NCBI GenBank assembly: GCA_033220425.1
Contig: CM065647.1
Span: forward strand, 5,332,001 to 5,396,000
Reading direction: 5' to 3'
Length of the DNA: 64,000 nucleotides
DNA from: Lepraria neglecta
Lineage: Eukaryota; Ascomycota; Lecanoromycetes; Lecanorales; Stereocaulaceae
Both the position numbers and the translations under genes were made by a program. How positions within the stretch are numbered: the first letter of the stretch is position 1; the number at the start of each line of letters is the position of its first letter. The notes beneath the pieces were generated by a model. It was not told the origin of the DNA. It was given only the letters and a program-made list of their open reading frames with translations, and searched no databases. Of the stretch, positions 37,540-47,385 are shown one piece after another.

Positions 37540-38330
37540 GCAGAAGTTCCTTGCAGCTGGCCACCCATCAAATGTAGCAACATCTTGCTCCCCGAGAACC
37601 CTAAAAACTAAACTCTCACTGAAAGATTTCCATGCATGAAACTACGTGTCAAGTGTGCCAGCCTCATAACCTACTAATGTAAAGGGCCTTGCAGAAGTTC
37701 CTCGCCGCTGTCTAACCTTGTGAATCCAGCCAATAATGAAAGAATCTTGCAGAAGTTCCTCGCAGTCTACTATATCCGTCCATTCCACCACTGGAGAAAG
37801 TATTACAGAAGTTCCTCGCCGATGTCCAACCTTGTGAATCCAGCCAATAATGAAAGAATCTTGCAGAAGTTCCTCGCAGTCTACTATATCCGCCCATTCC
37901 ACCACTGGAGAAGGTGTTGCAGAAGTTCCTTGCCGATGTCTAACCTTGTGAATCCAGCCAATAATGAAAGAATCTTGCAGAAGTTCCTCGCAGTCTACTA
38001 TATCCGTCCATTCCACCACTGGAGAAGGTATTGCAGAAGTTCCTCGCAGTCTACTATATCCGTCAATTCCACCACTGGAGAAGGTACTACAGAAGTTCCT
38101 CGCCGATGTCTAACCTTGTGAATCTAGCTAATAATGAAGAAATCTCGCAGAAGTTCCTCGCAGTCTACTATATCCGCCCATTCTACCACTGGAGAAGGTG
38201 TTGCAGAGGTTCCCGACATGACCTCCAATGGAGAGGGTGGATCTTACAGAAAATCCTTGCAGATGACCACCTCCGTCATACCAATGGGTAGTGTCTTGCA
38301 GAAGACGATTCCCTCGGCGTAGCAGCCTGC
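37540..38330. repeat. Compound minisatellite, two alternating 57-bp units (A-B-A-B-A-B-B-A-B)
   Basis: Every unit begins with TTGCAGAAGTTCCTCGC or a near variant. Unit A continues CTGTCTAACCTTGTGAATCC and ends in AATAATGAAAGAATC; unit B continues AGTCTACTATATCCGTCC and ends CCACCACTGGAGAAGG. The order from 37689 is A, B, A, B, A, B, B, A, B, with decayed half units at 37540-37560 and 38215-38310. Copies differ by one to four bases. Because 57 is divisible by three, long frames stay open by geometry (125 codons on the minus strand), so those frames are not evidence of a gene. Confidence 0.95.
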
Positions 38331-38486
38331 TCTTGGCTCACGGCTATATATCAGGAGCATGGGATCCTGTTGATTGAAGCAACAGAAGACATCGAAAATT
38401 ACCGGCCAGTCGTTCAGATTTAAAACACGTCGAATCTTTTGTCTCGAGCCACCCGAACTCTGCAATCTTCAATAGTACGCACCATC

Positions 38487-38802
38487 ATGTCCAGCAGCAA
38501 GTATGCCAACGAGGTCCGCCCTCCATCAACTCACAATTTCTCTCTTTTCATGTTGACAAATTAGACAGATGAATGGGTCTAACCCTGTGCATCAGAAACA
38601 TGGCAACCTTCAAAACATATCACAAAACAAGAATACCTCCAATAGAACTACTCACGGCTCTCTCACGTCAACAGCGACTACTACCGAACGAGTTGCGACT
38701 GGCTCAGGCAGTACAAAGAGCTCGGGTTTGGCTTTAGAGAAATGGCTGAAGCAGGCACCACGCGATGAGCCTTGGACTCCATTCGGAAGTGGGAGATCTT
38801 GA
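38487..38802 (+). CDS. Small spliced gene, 83 residues, unknown function
   Basis: A tiny first exon (38487-38500, MSSSK) and a second exon 38565-38802 join in phase across a 64-nt intron (GTATGC...AAATTAG). The protein is Ser/Thr/Asn-rich and ends LEKWLKQAPRDEPWTPFGS. A TATATAT box lies about 140 bases upstream at 38345-38351, which helps. There is no motif I can name. The call rests on the splice and the C-terminal block, which looks less random than the rest. Confidence 0.4.
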
Positions 38803-39972
38803 GTCATGTTACTGTTAGTATGAATACATTCAAGTGCTGGAAGAAATAATGACTGATAAATCTAAGCCCAGGCTCCTTAATGAGCGGCGAGGAAGGAGCC
38901 AGAACGGGGGAATTGAAGACTGAGAAGATGGTTGTTTCATTTAATATGTGGGTGATATTTGCGAGCTTGCTATGGGGAAAGCGGCGTCGGGAGGTTGAAA
39001 GGACGTATCAGATTACGGTTTTCGTTATCGGAAAGCATCAAAGCAAAGGAATACTCGAGAGAGGCCTTGTTTCTTACCATCTATCTTGAAGAAAAGCCAT
39101 GTCTTTTGCAATAGAGAGTGAGATTATTGTTCCGTCCTTTATCATACCATCTTAGATATCAATCAAGAAAGAGAAAAGCAAGATGTCACATTGGCTAGCA
39201 ATGTAAAGAAAGCCCTAGAAGGGGTATCTCGGTTTGAGTATTGAGTACAAGGTACTACAAGTATCCACCCTAACGGGTGCCCGGGGTTCCACCTAATGAA
39301 TCTGCGTGGTGATTCCCTTCTTGCATTTAGCTAGCGACGCATCTGAGAAGGGACGTTAGCGTATGCCACTCCCTTCCAAAATCATGCCAATACTTACAAG
39401 GAAGAGCAATCAGCTGCTGGAAATGCGGAATGAGGAAGACCGAGCTCGTATCACCTGTCGCTACAGTGGGACTGTGGGTTAGTGTGTCTCATGATCAGAT
39501 GCGGTTTCAGCCATGCGCCATGACCATGGGCCATAGCGAGAGATCCGTGCTTCCTGAGAGCACTATTTATATGAGCATCCCACCAGCAGTGGGTTCTTCA
39601 GTCGAGTTCATCTCTTTCAGAGCCATAGCAGCTCTTTCCCGCCCACCCGCACCTTATACATAGCCTATATATAGCCTATCTACACTCCAGGTCTATGCCG
39701 CCTAGGCATGGGAGTTTTCTAGCGCTGGGGCACCTGTTTTGGCCTTTCTAGGCTTGCTAGCCCTGGCGTTGGACCGCCCAAGCATCTATTTATATATCCA
39801 CTTGTGCCGGTGTGTATAGCTTCAGGAGTGAGAACACTAATCGATCCATTCGCTCAGTAACTGTCCACCTCGCTCCCCCTCAAATCAGACATACATCTCG
39901 CCTAGAACAAGAGATTCCACCATCTCCGCCGAGAATCCAACGCGTCTCCTGCCTTCAGCATCCGTGGAACGT
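38803..39972. other. Intergenic, nothing firm recognised
   Basis: The stretch has AT-rich TATATA runs near 39658-39675. The minus-strand text at 39300-39660 could be a scrap of the DUF6536-type relic's 3' side, but I cannot support it. Confidence 0.4.
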
Positions 39973-42060
39973 AGTACACCATAGTTCAGGGGGCCGCTCC
40001 GTGATATCAGCGCCTTCTTCGGGGTGGCATGCATCACTGATGACTGCACTATTGCTTCTAGCCAATGGCATACCCGTGGGATATTTCTGGAATCTCAGGG
40101 CCGGCAAAGCCAATATCGTAAGCAGCCAGAGAATCAGCGCCAATAGTACCGCAAGCGGCGACCACCTCAGGTTTTTGACGGTCTTACCCTTGTCTAAGAC
40201 ATAGTTGTAGTCAAAAACACTGACGCTCGCAAAGAAAAGACTTTGCGAAATAAACCAATCTAGGGTCGCCATTGCCTTCATGAATGGAAGCGCGTAACGA
40301 TAAGGCAATTGAAGCCAGCAAGTTGAACGCTGGGCACCTATCGGAGTAGTCGCTCGCAATATCTTGCGCTGAGTACTGAACCGTAGATACTCGGCACTTT
40401 GATACATTGAGGTCAAAACACTGTCGTACATGACATATGTGAAGGATATAAGTAGCTGGGGCGCTTTTGCTGCTAGGACGTTTGCGATCTCAGACTGTCC
40501 CCGAATTGAGAGAAGGTCGTATCCGAGGTTAACAGCACCAAGACCAGTATTAAAGGCGGGCACATATCTCAACAGAAATTAGAGCGGAGTGCTAAAGAGT
40601 AAGGCGGAACTGAACAGTTTATTAGCGCGTATCCTCAACTGTCTGCTTTGTTTCGGGAAACCAACAGTGGCGGCCCAGCGCCGCGGACTGACTCCGTCAA
40701 ACCAAAGTTGGTGTTCCTGGATGCTCCAAGGAACATAATCTACGGAAGAAGTTGTCGCGTCGCTACCATGAAGTCTGTTCCCGGACAGGTACTCCTTTGG
40801 CCTGCGTAGGTGTATGGACGATGGCGTATCAAAGTTCTTAGTAGTAGTGTCAGGAGACTCGAGAAAGGAGGATATAGCATCGCCGATTGTGACTAGTGGT
40901 GATGTGGTCATGCAAGCTCTCAGCGTCACGAGGAATCAGACCACCTTGAAAGCATTGAAGACAATCACAACCAGCAATAGCACTCTACTTAGGTTGACAG
41001 TGCAGGCTGGTAGTGCTGAAGGCTCAGCGAGACAGTATTCGATGGTTAGGTTGCTTAAGAGGTTGTTAGGATTAGGCATAGGCCAGCCTTTGGCAGCGAC
41101 ATAGTAACGTAGCAGACCCCAGTTTCATCTGTTGTTTGGCCAGAATCCTCCACTGTGCCCGAGCACAGGATTTCGTAACCATTATAGGCATAGGGTTCGT
41201 TGGCACCAAGAAACCGTAACACGCTATCTGTGGCATCAGTAACATTTGACGCTAAGAGGGGGCCACGGTACTCGGTCACATAGTTAGGTCCGAATACTCT
41301 CAAGAATTCAGAGTTGTCCAGACGCTCAAGTAGTTGATGCTGCTGAAGCTGCTGGAGCTGTGAACCATTTGGGGGCTGATGTTCGTAATTCTTAACCTTA
41401 CAACTACCATCAAACTTCAGATCATCATAGGTGCGAATGTTGTAAGTGGCGGAGCAGTTCGACATAATGGTGGCTGTTGGTGCGAAAATTCCACCATTAA
41501 CAAAATCCTGGGCGACAAGGATAGCAAGATAAACAATCGCATTTTGGTTCGCGGATATAATCGAGTTGTACCTAGAGCAAGTAAGCTAATACATATGTCA
41601 TCCGTAAAGCAACGAGTCTTATACAAGGTGAAGGGGAATAGAGTTAAGACCAAGGACTGTCCATGGAAGGATTCACCTTCGGGAGATCAATTGAATGTTC
41701 CTGAGACTAAACGCACCAATGTCCAGCCAAGTTCCATGCGAATTACAAGCATCAATCTCTCGTCTGGTTGGGGCACTCAAGACTTGCATACAAGCTGAGC
41801 TGGTAGCAAGGAGGAGGGTACTTGGGACGTTGATTGCGAAATGAGACCAGCGAATGACCTCACTCTTGCCCGAACATTACCCTGTGTAGATTGTAATGGT
41901 GCTCAAACCTAAGGAGGAAGAATCATATTTGACTCCAGCCCACAATAGCAGAGTTACGTTTGCCAAGAGTACAAGAAGGGTGATTGAGGTGCGGAGGGCA
42001 ACGGTAAAGCGCCAACTACGGGGCAACCTTTGTCGAAAGTCACGTCTTGAACACAGAAGG
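39973..42060 (-). pseudogene. Near full-length relic of a DUF6536-type membrane protein
   Basis: Blocks in the correct family order run along the minus strand: SWRFTVALRTSITLLVLLAN and a second segment AINVPSTLLLATSSACMQVL (42060-41750); SAPTRREIDACNSHGTWLDIG and VLGLNSIPLHLV; VVYLAILVAQDF-like text with NGGIF; the SPLVTIGDAISSFLESPDTT block near 40890; and a long C-terminal part (39955-40572) with APQLLISFTYVMYDS, QRSTCWLQLPYRYALPF, LDWFISQSLFF and PTGMPLARSNSAVISDACHP. In-frame stops occur, for instance before ILPWTVLG and after IPLHLV, and near YTG in the first block. DUF6536 proteins are polytopic and of unknown function. Membrane segments are still legible, so the decay is probably recent. 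Confidence 0.7.
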
Positions 42061-42355
42061 CGCCATCCTTGGAGTCTTTTCCTTGGCGACTTCTCTTTTT
42101 TACATTGGTGGTTCTAGGCTTTGGTCCGGGTGGGTGTCTGTCACTCTACGGTCAGGACAGGCTGACAGCGATGAGAACGATCAATGGCGCCTCAAGGATC
42201 TTTAGAAGGAGATTGGCCCCAGCCATCGCGGGAGGCCTTCAAGGCTACAAGGATAATGGTAATCACGGATACTTCCCTAAGGGACAATAGCACGTTTAGC
42301 CATGGTGTTCCAATAATGCTGTTATCAGCGTTAGCGATCAAGGTTGCACGGCTCC

Positions 42356-42790
42356 TCAATACCCCCGATCGTCGCTACTACTTATACAACAAATAGGGAA
42401 ATTTACTGCAATCTGCTCAGGAGCACAATAATCCCCATATCCTCCACAGTCGAAAAAGTTGGGATATTGAGAAGTGAGCCTGATGGAACTGAAAGAGTCA
42501 ATTGTAATGGAAACGAGTTTCAGGGCTATGAACGCAGCAAGCCACAATATCATGGTAATTATATCAAGTGTTATTGTTATGAGGACGTGTGTGATCTTTG
42601 GAAGATACCTTGGAGCGACAGTAACATAAAGTTCAACGACTATAGCCCAGGTGGAGGTGAAGGCCATGAGGTGGGCTTGCGAGCGATAAGGCAGTCCACT
42701 CCCTTTGGATGGAACGCCATAACCATCACTTATAACTGTACAAAGTCAGTATTGGCATCTGGTGTTATCGGAATAGTGCAGGTACCGTAA
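42356..42790 (-). pseudogene. MARVEL-like membrane protein relic
   Basis: The minus strand has ITITLDIITMILWLAAFIAL, which matches the third membrane segment of fungal MARVEL proteins, followed by a cysteine-bearing loop and a broken continuation; the 5' text (ITPDANTDFVQL) is interrupted by a stop. It resembles the intact MARVEL gene at 24457-25128 in layout. It directly follows the start of the DUF6536-type relic. Confidence 0.4.
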
Positions 42791-43912
42791 CCAATAAGTG
42801 CTAGGGTCAAGGTAGCGAAGAAAATCGAAAGATGCGCAACCCAAGGATGAGTTGGTCAATCATGCTCGGAACTAGCAGTCCGAAATAGTCGGTGTTTTCT
42901 CGAGTCGAATAAACTTATGCGTCGTTGGAAGAATGAGGGGACCCCTCATTTTTCAAGGAAAAGCAATTTCTCTTCAGCCTTGTCGAACTCACATCTAGTA
43001 AGAGCGCAGCTGGTCTTTAACGTTGAATGACTAGCGGACCGAACCCACCTGAAAACGTGGTATTGAAGATAGCAGTAGATGGTAACTGCTATGTCCAATT
43101 TGGTTAAGTAGTTCTGCTTAAATGATGCACTCATAGGATTTAGCGAAGAATGTAACCCTCTGAGAGGTGATCTTATCAACAGGGTGAGTGTGGTAGCAAA
43201 TCGCGCAGTTTGTAGACAGAAGTAAGCTCTGCAGATGATAGGTTCCCAATGAGACAGCACAATTCCGTAAATGAGGGGGCCCGTATATGAGGGCGTAACA
43301 GAGATACTAGGGCTATTCATATGGACACATCACCCACCAAGCATCCGCAAGAGTCTGCAGACTCAGTTCAAAAAAAAAAAAAAAAAAAAAAAAAAAGAAG
43401 AAGGAAAAAACGCTAGGCAGGAATGCCAACATTCTCATTCAATGCCCCAAGAAAGGACTCTATTGTTCAGGCTTGTTGTCGCCAACTAGGAAGATCGCCT
43501 CGATGGTACGCAGCATTTTAGACTTACTTCGTGGAACTGTCTTCTTTGGTCTTATCATAACGTATACTAGTAGACTAAAGCTAAACGTTGCGATGACTGT
43601 CGTGCGTTGCAATCATCGGCAAAATGTTTTGCCACTTAGAGAGTAAGATATTGTAGTTTGGTTCTGGCGGGACTGCGGTGTGCTCCAGGCTAAGGTTTTA
43701 GGGCGGGTCAGCTGGTCGGTTAGGTAGTCACGATTCAGCTACAGCAGTATTCGGTCGGTAATGTTTTGCTGGCAAGAGATGAAGTGGACGTCGTATTTCA
43801 CAATCGAACGACTTTAGCGATCTAGAGATAACAGTCCCAAATCATACAAAAGGCCACGCGTTTGATCCTCCCCCACAAGAACCGAGGACCAAACCACATC
43901 AAAGTCTGAACC
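42791..43912. other. Intergenic with a 27-base A run
   Basis: Holds an A27 tract at 43370-43396 followed by GAAGAAGG. No terminal repeats or flanking duplications are visible that would make it the tail of a retroposed element. No gene is recognised upstream of 43913. Confidence 0.5.
43370..43396. repeat. Poly-A tract, 27 bases
   Basis: An uninterrupted run of 27 A. It could be a slipped homopolymer or an old poly-A tail; nothing upstream identifies a source. Confidence 0.9.
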
Positions 43913-44703
43913 ATGGCACAAAGATTGCGTCTGCTGTTGGGCTTGAGCTCCTTGCTCATCTTCATTGCCGTCACCTCCGCATATTGTACGTCCCTGGATA
44001 CACCCAAAATGGTCCTGAGCTGACAGCCCCACTCCAACTATAGCACCAACCTCCTTCTGCAAATGCTCCTGCTTCACCAATAGCACCATCATCCCCCTCG
44101 ACGCCCCTATATCCACTGCCCCACGCACCGATCCTCTCCTTTTCCTTCGAACCCCCGAGCAAGATGAGGCAGAAGAACTTCTCCCAGAGGATCCACCTCA
44201 ATCATCGTCCACACCAACGCCGACGCCAGACAAAGAGAAGGGAGAGGGGGAGGATAGGAAAGAAGATGGAGATAGGAAGGAATATAGAGCGGGGAATTGC
44301 AACGATTGTAATCGGCAGTTTTGTCTAGGTTACAACCTGCCGATCTGTAAGGGGGCTGCGATGGAGGATGTTTTTACGACTTGTTTTCGTGAGCAACTCC
44401 CTACTACCTGGGCGCAGCATTACGATCTGGACCTACACGATCGTTTGGAGTGTGAGATATAATCGCCAGCGCTGACTTGGACTGGTACAGAACGAGATTC
44501 ACGGAAGGATGAAACGGTGGTTTTTTTATTCATATTTGCTACGGCTGGGCTATTGATATGGGCTGCGGCGAAGCCTTGGATTGGGAAATGGGTTGAGGTG
44601 AGCTGGGATACACAGAGAAGACAGTAGATACTAATCTTTTCGCACGCAGAGCGCAAGAGAACGAAGAAGCTATATACCGGTGTCGAATCAAGGCGATACA
44701 TAA
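43913..44703 (+). CDS. Secretory-pathway membrane protein with cysteine clusters, four exons
   Basis: Exons 43913-43985, 44044-44388, 44491-44597 and 44650-44703; introns of 58, 102 and 52 nt, each with GT-AG ends and correct phase; 192 residues. It opens with a signal peptide (MAQRLRLLLGLSSLLIFIAV), then SFCKCSCFTNSTIIPL, an acidic Pro/Glu/Lys-rich linker, a second cysteine block (CNDCNRQFCLGYNLPICKG, then TTCFQRD across the junction), a membrane segment (VVFLFIFATAGLLIWAA) and a short basic tail ERRSYIPVSNQGDT. The order signal, cysteines, single membrane span, basic tail marks a type I membrane protein. I recall the same pattern in many Pezizomycotina but no assigned function. No single exon is long, so this gene is easy to miss in simple frame scans. 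Confidence 0.75.
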
Positions 44704-44997
44704 AGAGTAGATCTGTTAAAAAAATGTATGGTATTGGCTTGGGTTCGGACATATCACAGCGTCGGCGTTAGGTATCGGCATACTGGATTTGGCTATAGGA
44801 GCATCATTGTATCATGTCTCGCATGTCAGTAACGGCAATAAAGGTGTGCAACGGCAGCCAGTGAGCAAAGTTCCGTTTCTAATTTCTAGCTTGTGTTCTC
44901 ATGCCATCATGCCATCGTTTTGACTGTGCCGCCCCTCGGTTGCCACCCTTTGCTCATCTGTAGGACCTCCGCGCAATAAATCCGTCTATACGCCAGC

Positions 44998-45219
44998 CTA
45001 AACATTCCCAGGCTCCTTACTGACCTTCTCATGAGCTGCATCCTCCAACGGTCCAGTCGGGTTGCTCTCCAATGCGTTCTGCTTGTGGTCTTCGCTTGCG
45101 TCCTTGGCATGTGTCTCGCTGGGCGCCGCATCGATCTTGCCAGATTCTGGGGCTCCGACTTGACCGTGTGATTGCTTCTCGGGCTCCGGAGACTGACGGC
45201 CGGCATTGGGTGCGGACAT
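44998..45219 (-). CDS. Small conserved fungal protein, 73 residues
   Basis: Single exon starting MSAPNAGRQSPEPEKQS and ending in a hydrophilic stretch with NALESNPTGPLEDAAHEK. It is highly polar, without cysteines or hydrophobic segments, and so probably disordered and cytosolic or nuclear. The start and the L-E-S-N-P-x-G-P-L-E-D-A motif recur in short proteins of many filamentous ascomycetes, to my recollection without known function. It is divergent from the epoxide hydrolase gene. Confidence 0.7.
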   Translation of the reverse strand: MSAPNAGRQSPEPEKQSHGQVGAPESGKIDAAPSETHAKDASEDHKQNALESNPTGPLEDAAHEKVSKEPGNV

Positions 45220-45644
45220 CGTGGATGATTGGTGTGTATAGAGGATTTGGAGGTTGGATCTGGTGAGTAATCGTTAGCAAAGGGCACGTTAGACTTTCTC
45301 ACGATGAGGGTATAAATATCGGTTTCATTTGGGTACGAGTTGGAGTGTACGGTGCCGCCGCTTGAGGAGCTGAATGATCAAAAGGTTAGGCCGTGACTTA
45401 CCAGAGATGTACTTTGCTAATTGAAATGGTAGTAGGAGAGTGGTTTTGTGGCTGCGGTGATGTTGATGTTGAAGTGTAACAGTTTTGGAGGGCCATAAAG
45501 CCGCAAAAAGCCCCACTAACTACGTCACTGCCAACGGCTAAGATCGTTGACAACGGCAGGCGCGTCTCTACCGATTGCGTACAACAGCACTCTTTATACC
45601 CTTTCCAATCCTTGATCTTCCCTGATCCTCTTCCACGGCAAGCT
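45220..45644. promoter_or_regulatory. Divergent region, small conserved protein and epoxide hydrolase
   Basis: A TTTATACC box at 45591-45598 lies about 50 bases before the epoxide hydrolase ATG. No other gene is present. Confidence 0.4.
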
Positions 45645-46989
45645 ATGGCATCAATCCAGTCCTACACTATCTCAGTCCCCGAAAGCAAGCTTCAGAATCT
45701 CGCCAAGAAGCTCGAAGCTACCGACTTTCCAGATGAGCTCGACCAAGCGGGCTGGGACTATGGCGCGCCATTGGCAGATGTCAAACGTTTAACGGCATAC
45801 TGGAAAGACAAATACGACTGGAGGAAACAAGAAGCCAAGATCAATCAGCTTCCGAACTTCAAGACCGCCATCCAAGTCGACGGCTTCGAATCCCTCGACA
45901 TCCATTTCGTGTACCAGAAGAGCGATGTTGAGGGAGCAATACCTCTCCTCTTCTGTCATGGCTGTAAGACCCCTCCTTGTTATCCACTACAGTCAATTGA
46001 CACCGCATCAGGGCCCGGCAGCTTCCTCGAAGTCACCAAGATCCTCCATCTCCTGACTACTGGTGGCAAAGACACCCCTGCCTTCCACATCATCGCCCCC
46101 TCCCTCCCTAACTATGGCTTCTCCTCCGGCACAAAGAAGAAGGGTTTTGGCCTACCTCAATATGCTGAAACATGCCACAAGCTTATGCTGAAGCTGGGAT
46201 ATGACAAATACGGTACCCTTCCTCCCACATCGCACCATGGGAGGCTTTTGTCTAATTATGGTTCGGTATGCAGTTACTCAAGGCGGTGATTGGGGCACAA
46301 TGATCACCCGCATAATGGGCGTTCTCTATCCGCACCACGTCCAAGCCTCCCACATAAACATGATCCGCGGCCATCAGCCAACATTCTTCTCCAACCCAGT
46401 CCTCGCTATCCAACACGCCCTCACTCCGTACTCGCAACGTGATAAAGCCGGTCTCGCTCGATCGAATTGGTTCCTCAAAGAAGGCAGCGGCTACCGTACG
46501 GAGCAGGGAACAAAACCACAAACAGTTGGCTACGCGTTAGCAGACAGTCCAGTTGGGTTGCTGGCGTGGATATATGAGAAACTGCATGATTGGACAGACA
46601 ACTATCCCTGGACTGACGACGAGATCCTTACTTGGGTGTCTACATACGTATTCTCGACTGCCGGGCCCGCTGCCAACCTCCGTATCTACTATGAAGCCCT
46701 CCACGACAATCAATTAGGACGAGCACGGACGGAGAAATATGTACCGCATGTTAAGCTAGGGCTAGCACACTTCCCCCAAGAATTGACTGTGGTCCCTAAG
46801 ACCTGGGGACGTACAATGGGGCCGGTAGTGTACGAGAGTGAGTATGGAAGTGGTGGCCATTTCGCTGCGTGGGAGAGACCGGACGCGATTGTGAAAGATC
46901 TACGAGAAATGTTTGGCAGAGGTGGAGGTGCTTTTGGGTGTGTGCAGGGGAAGGAGGGGTACATAAAACCTCGAGAGGTGAAATTGTAA
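45645..46989 (+). CDS. Epoxide hydrolase, alpha/beta-hydrolase fold
   Basis: Exons 45645-45963, 46012-46212 and 46274-46989; introns of 48 and 61 nt in phase; 411 residues, normal for the microsomal-type family. The N-terminal EHN region ([37 protein letters not shown]) precedes the oxyanion motif CHGWPGSF, restored across intron 1. The nucleophile elbow is QGGDWG with Asp179, restored across intron 2. The C-terminal catalytic His lies in [14 protein letters not shown]. The enzyme opens epoxides to diols by an ester intermediate on Asp. In fungi such enzymes detoxify or take part in secondary metabolism; no biosynthetic cluster is nearby, so detoxification is the simpler guess. The start at MASIQSY was chosen because the EHN domain begins there. 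Confidence 0.9.
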
Positions 46990-47385
46990 ATAATAGGTAA
47001 GAAGGGAGAAAAGCAAGTTAAGGTCTTTGTTCATGTATATATTTGGGAAGCTATCTGTATTGACTTGTTCCACTTCCTTTCATCTCTACCGTAATTACTC
47101 CTCATCAGCTTCGCTTATCTTCAATTTCCCAACGCAGCAAGAACCATGGTCCCCTTCTGCATTGTCATTACCCCGCTCGGCATCCATGGGCGGCCAGCGT
47201 GAGCACTTTAAATCTTGCTATGCCTGGATTACGCTCCCTTCCCTGATGATTTTTCAATTTAACAGACTACCATCTTGATATTTAACTTCTCAGCAAGTTG
47301 CAAAGTACAGTTTATGCAGCCATCGTAGTGCAAAACGCAACAATCCGCCGCTAGACCAAGTTGCAATGATTGGGCAAAACAACTC
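46990..47385. other. Intergenic, nothing recognised
   Basis: Short convergent stretch between the epoxide hydrolase and the relic at 47386-49330. Confidence 0.5.

Noticed and set aside
37642-38019. 125-codon minus-strand frame with three near-identical 38-residue repeats
   Set aside because: It lies wholly in the minisatellite; open frames follow from a unit length divisible by three.
39812-40204. Plus-strand frame opposite the DUF6536-type relic
   Set aside because: Antisense shadow of the recognisable C-terminal membrane region.
43271-43489. Plus-strand frame with a poly-Lys run
   Set aside because: The Lys run is only the A27 tract.
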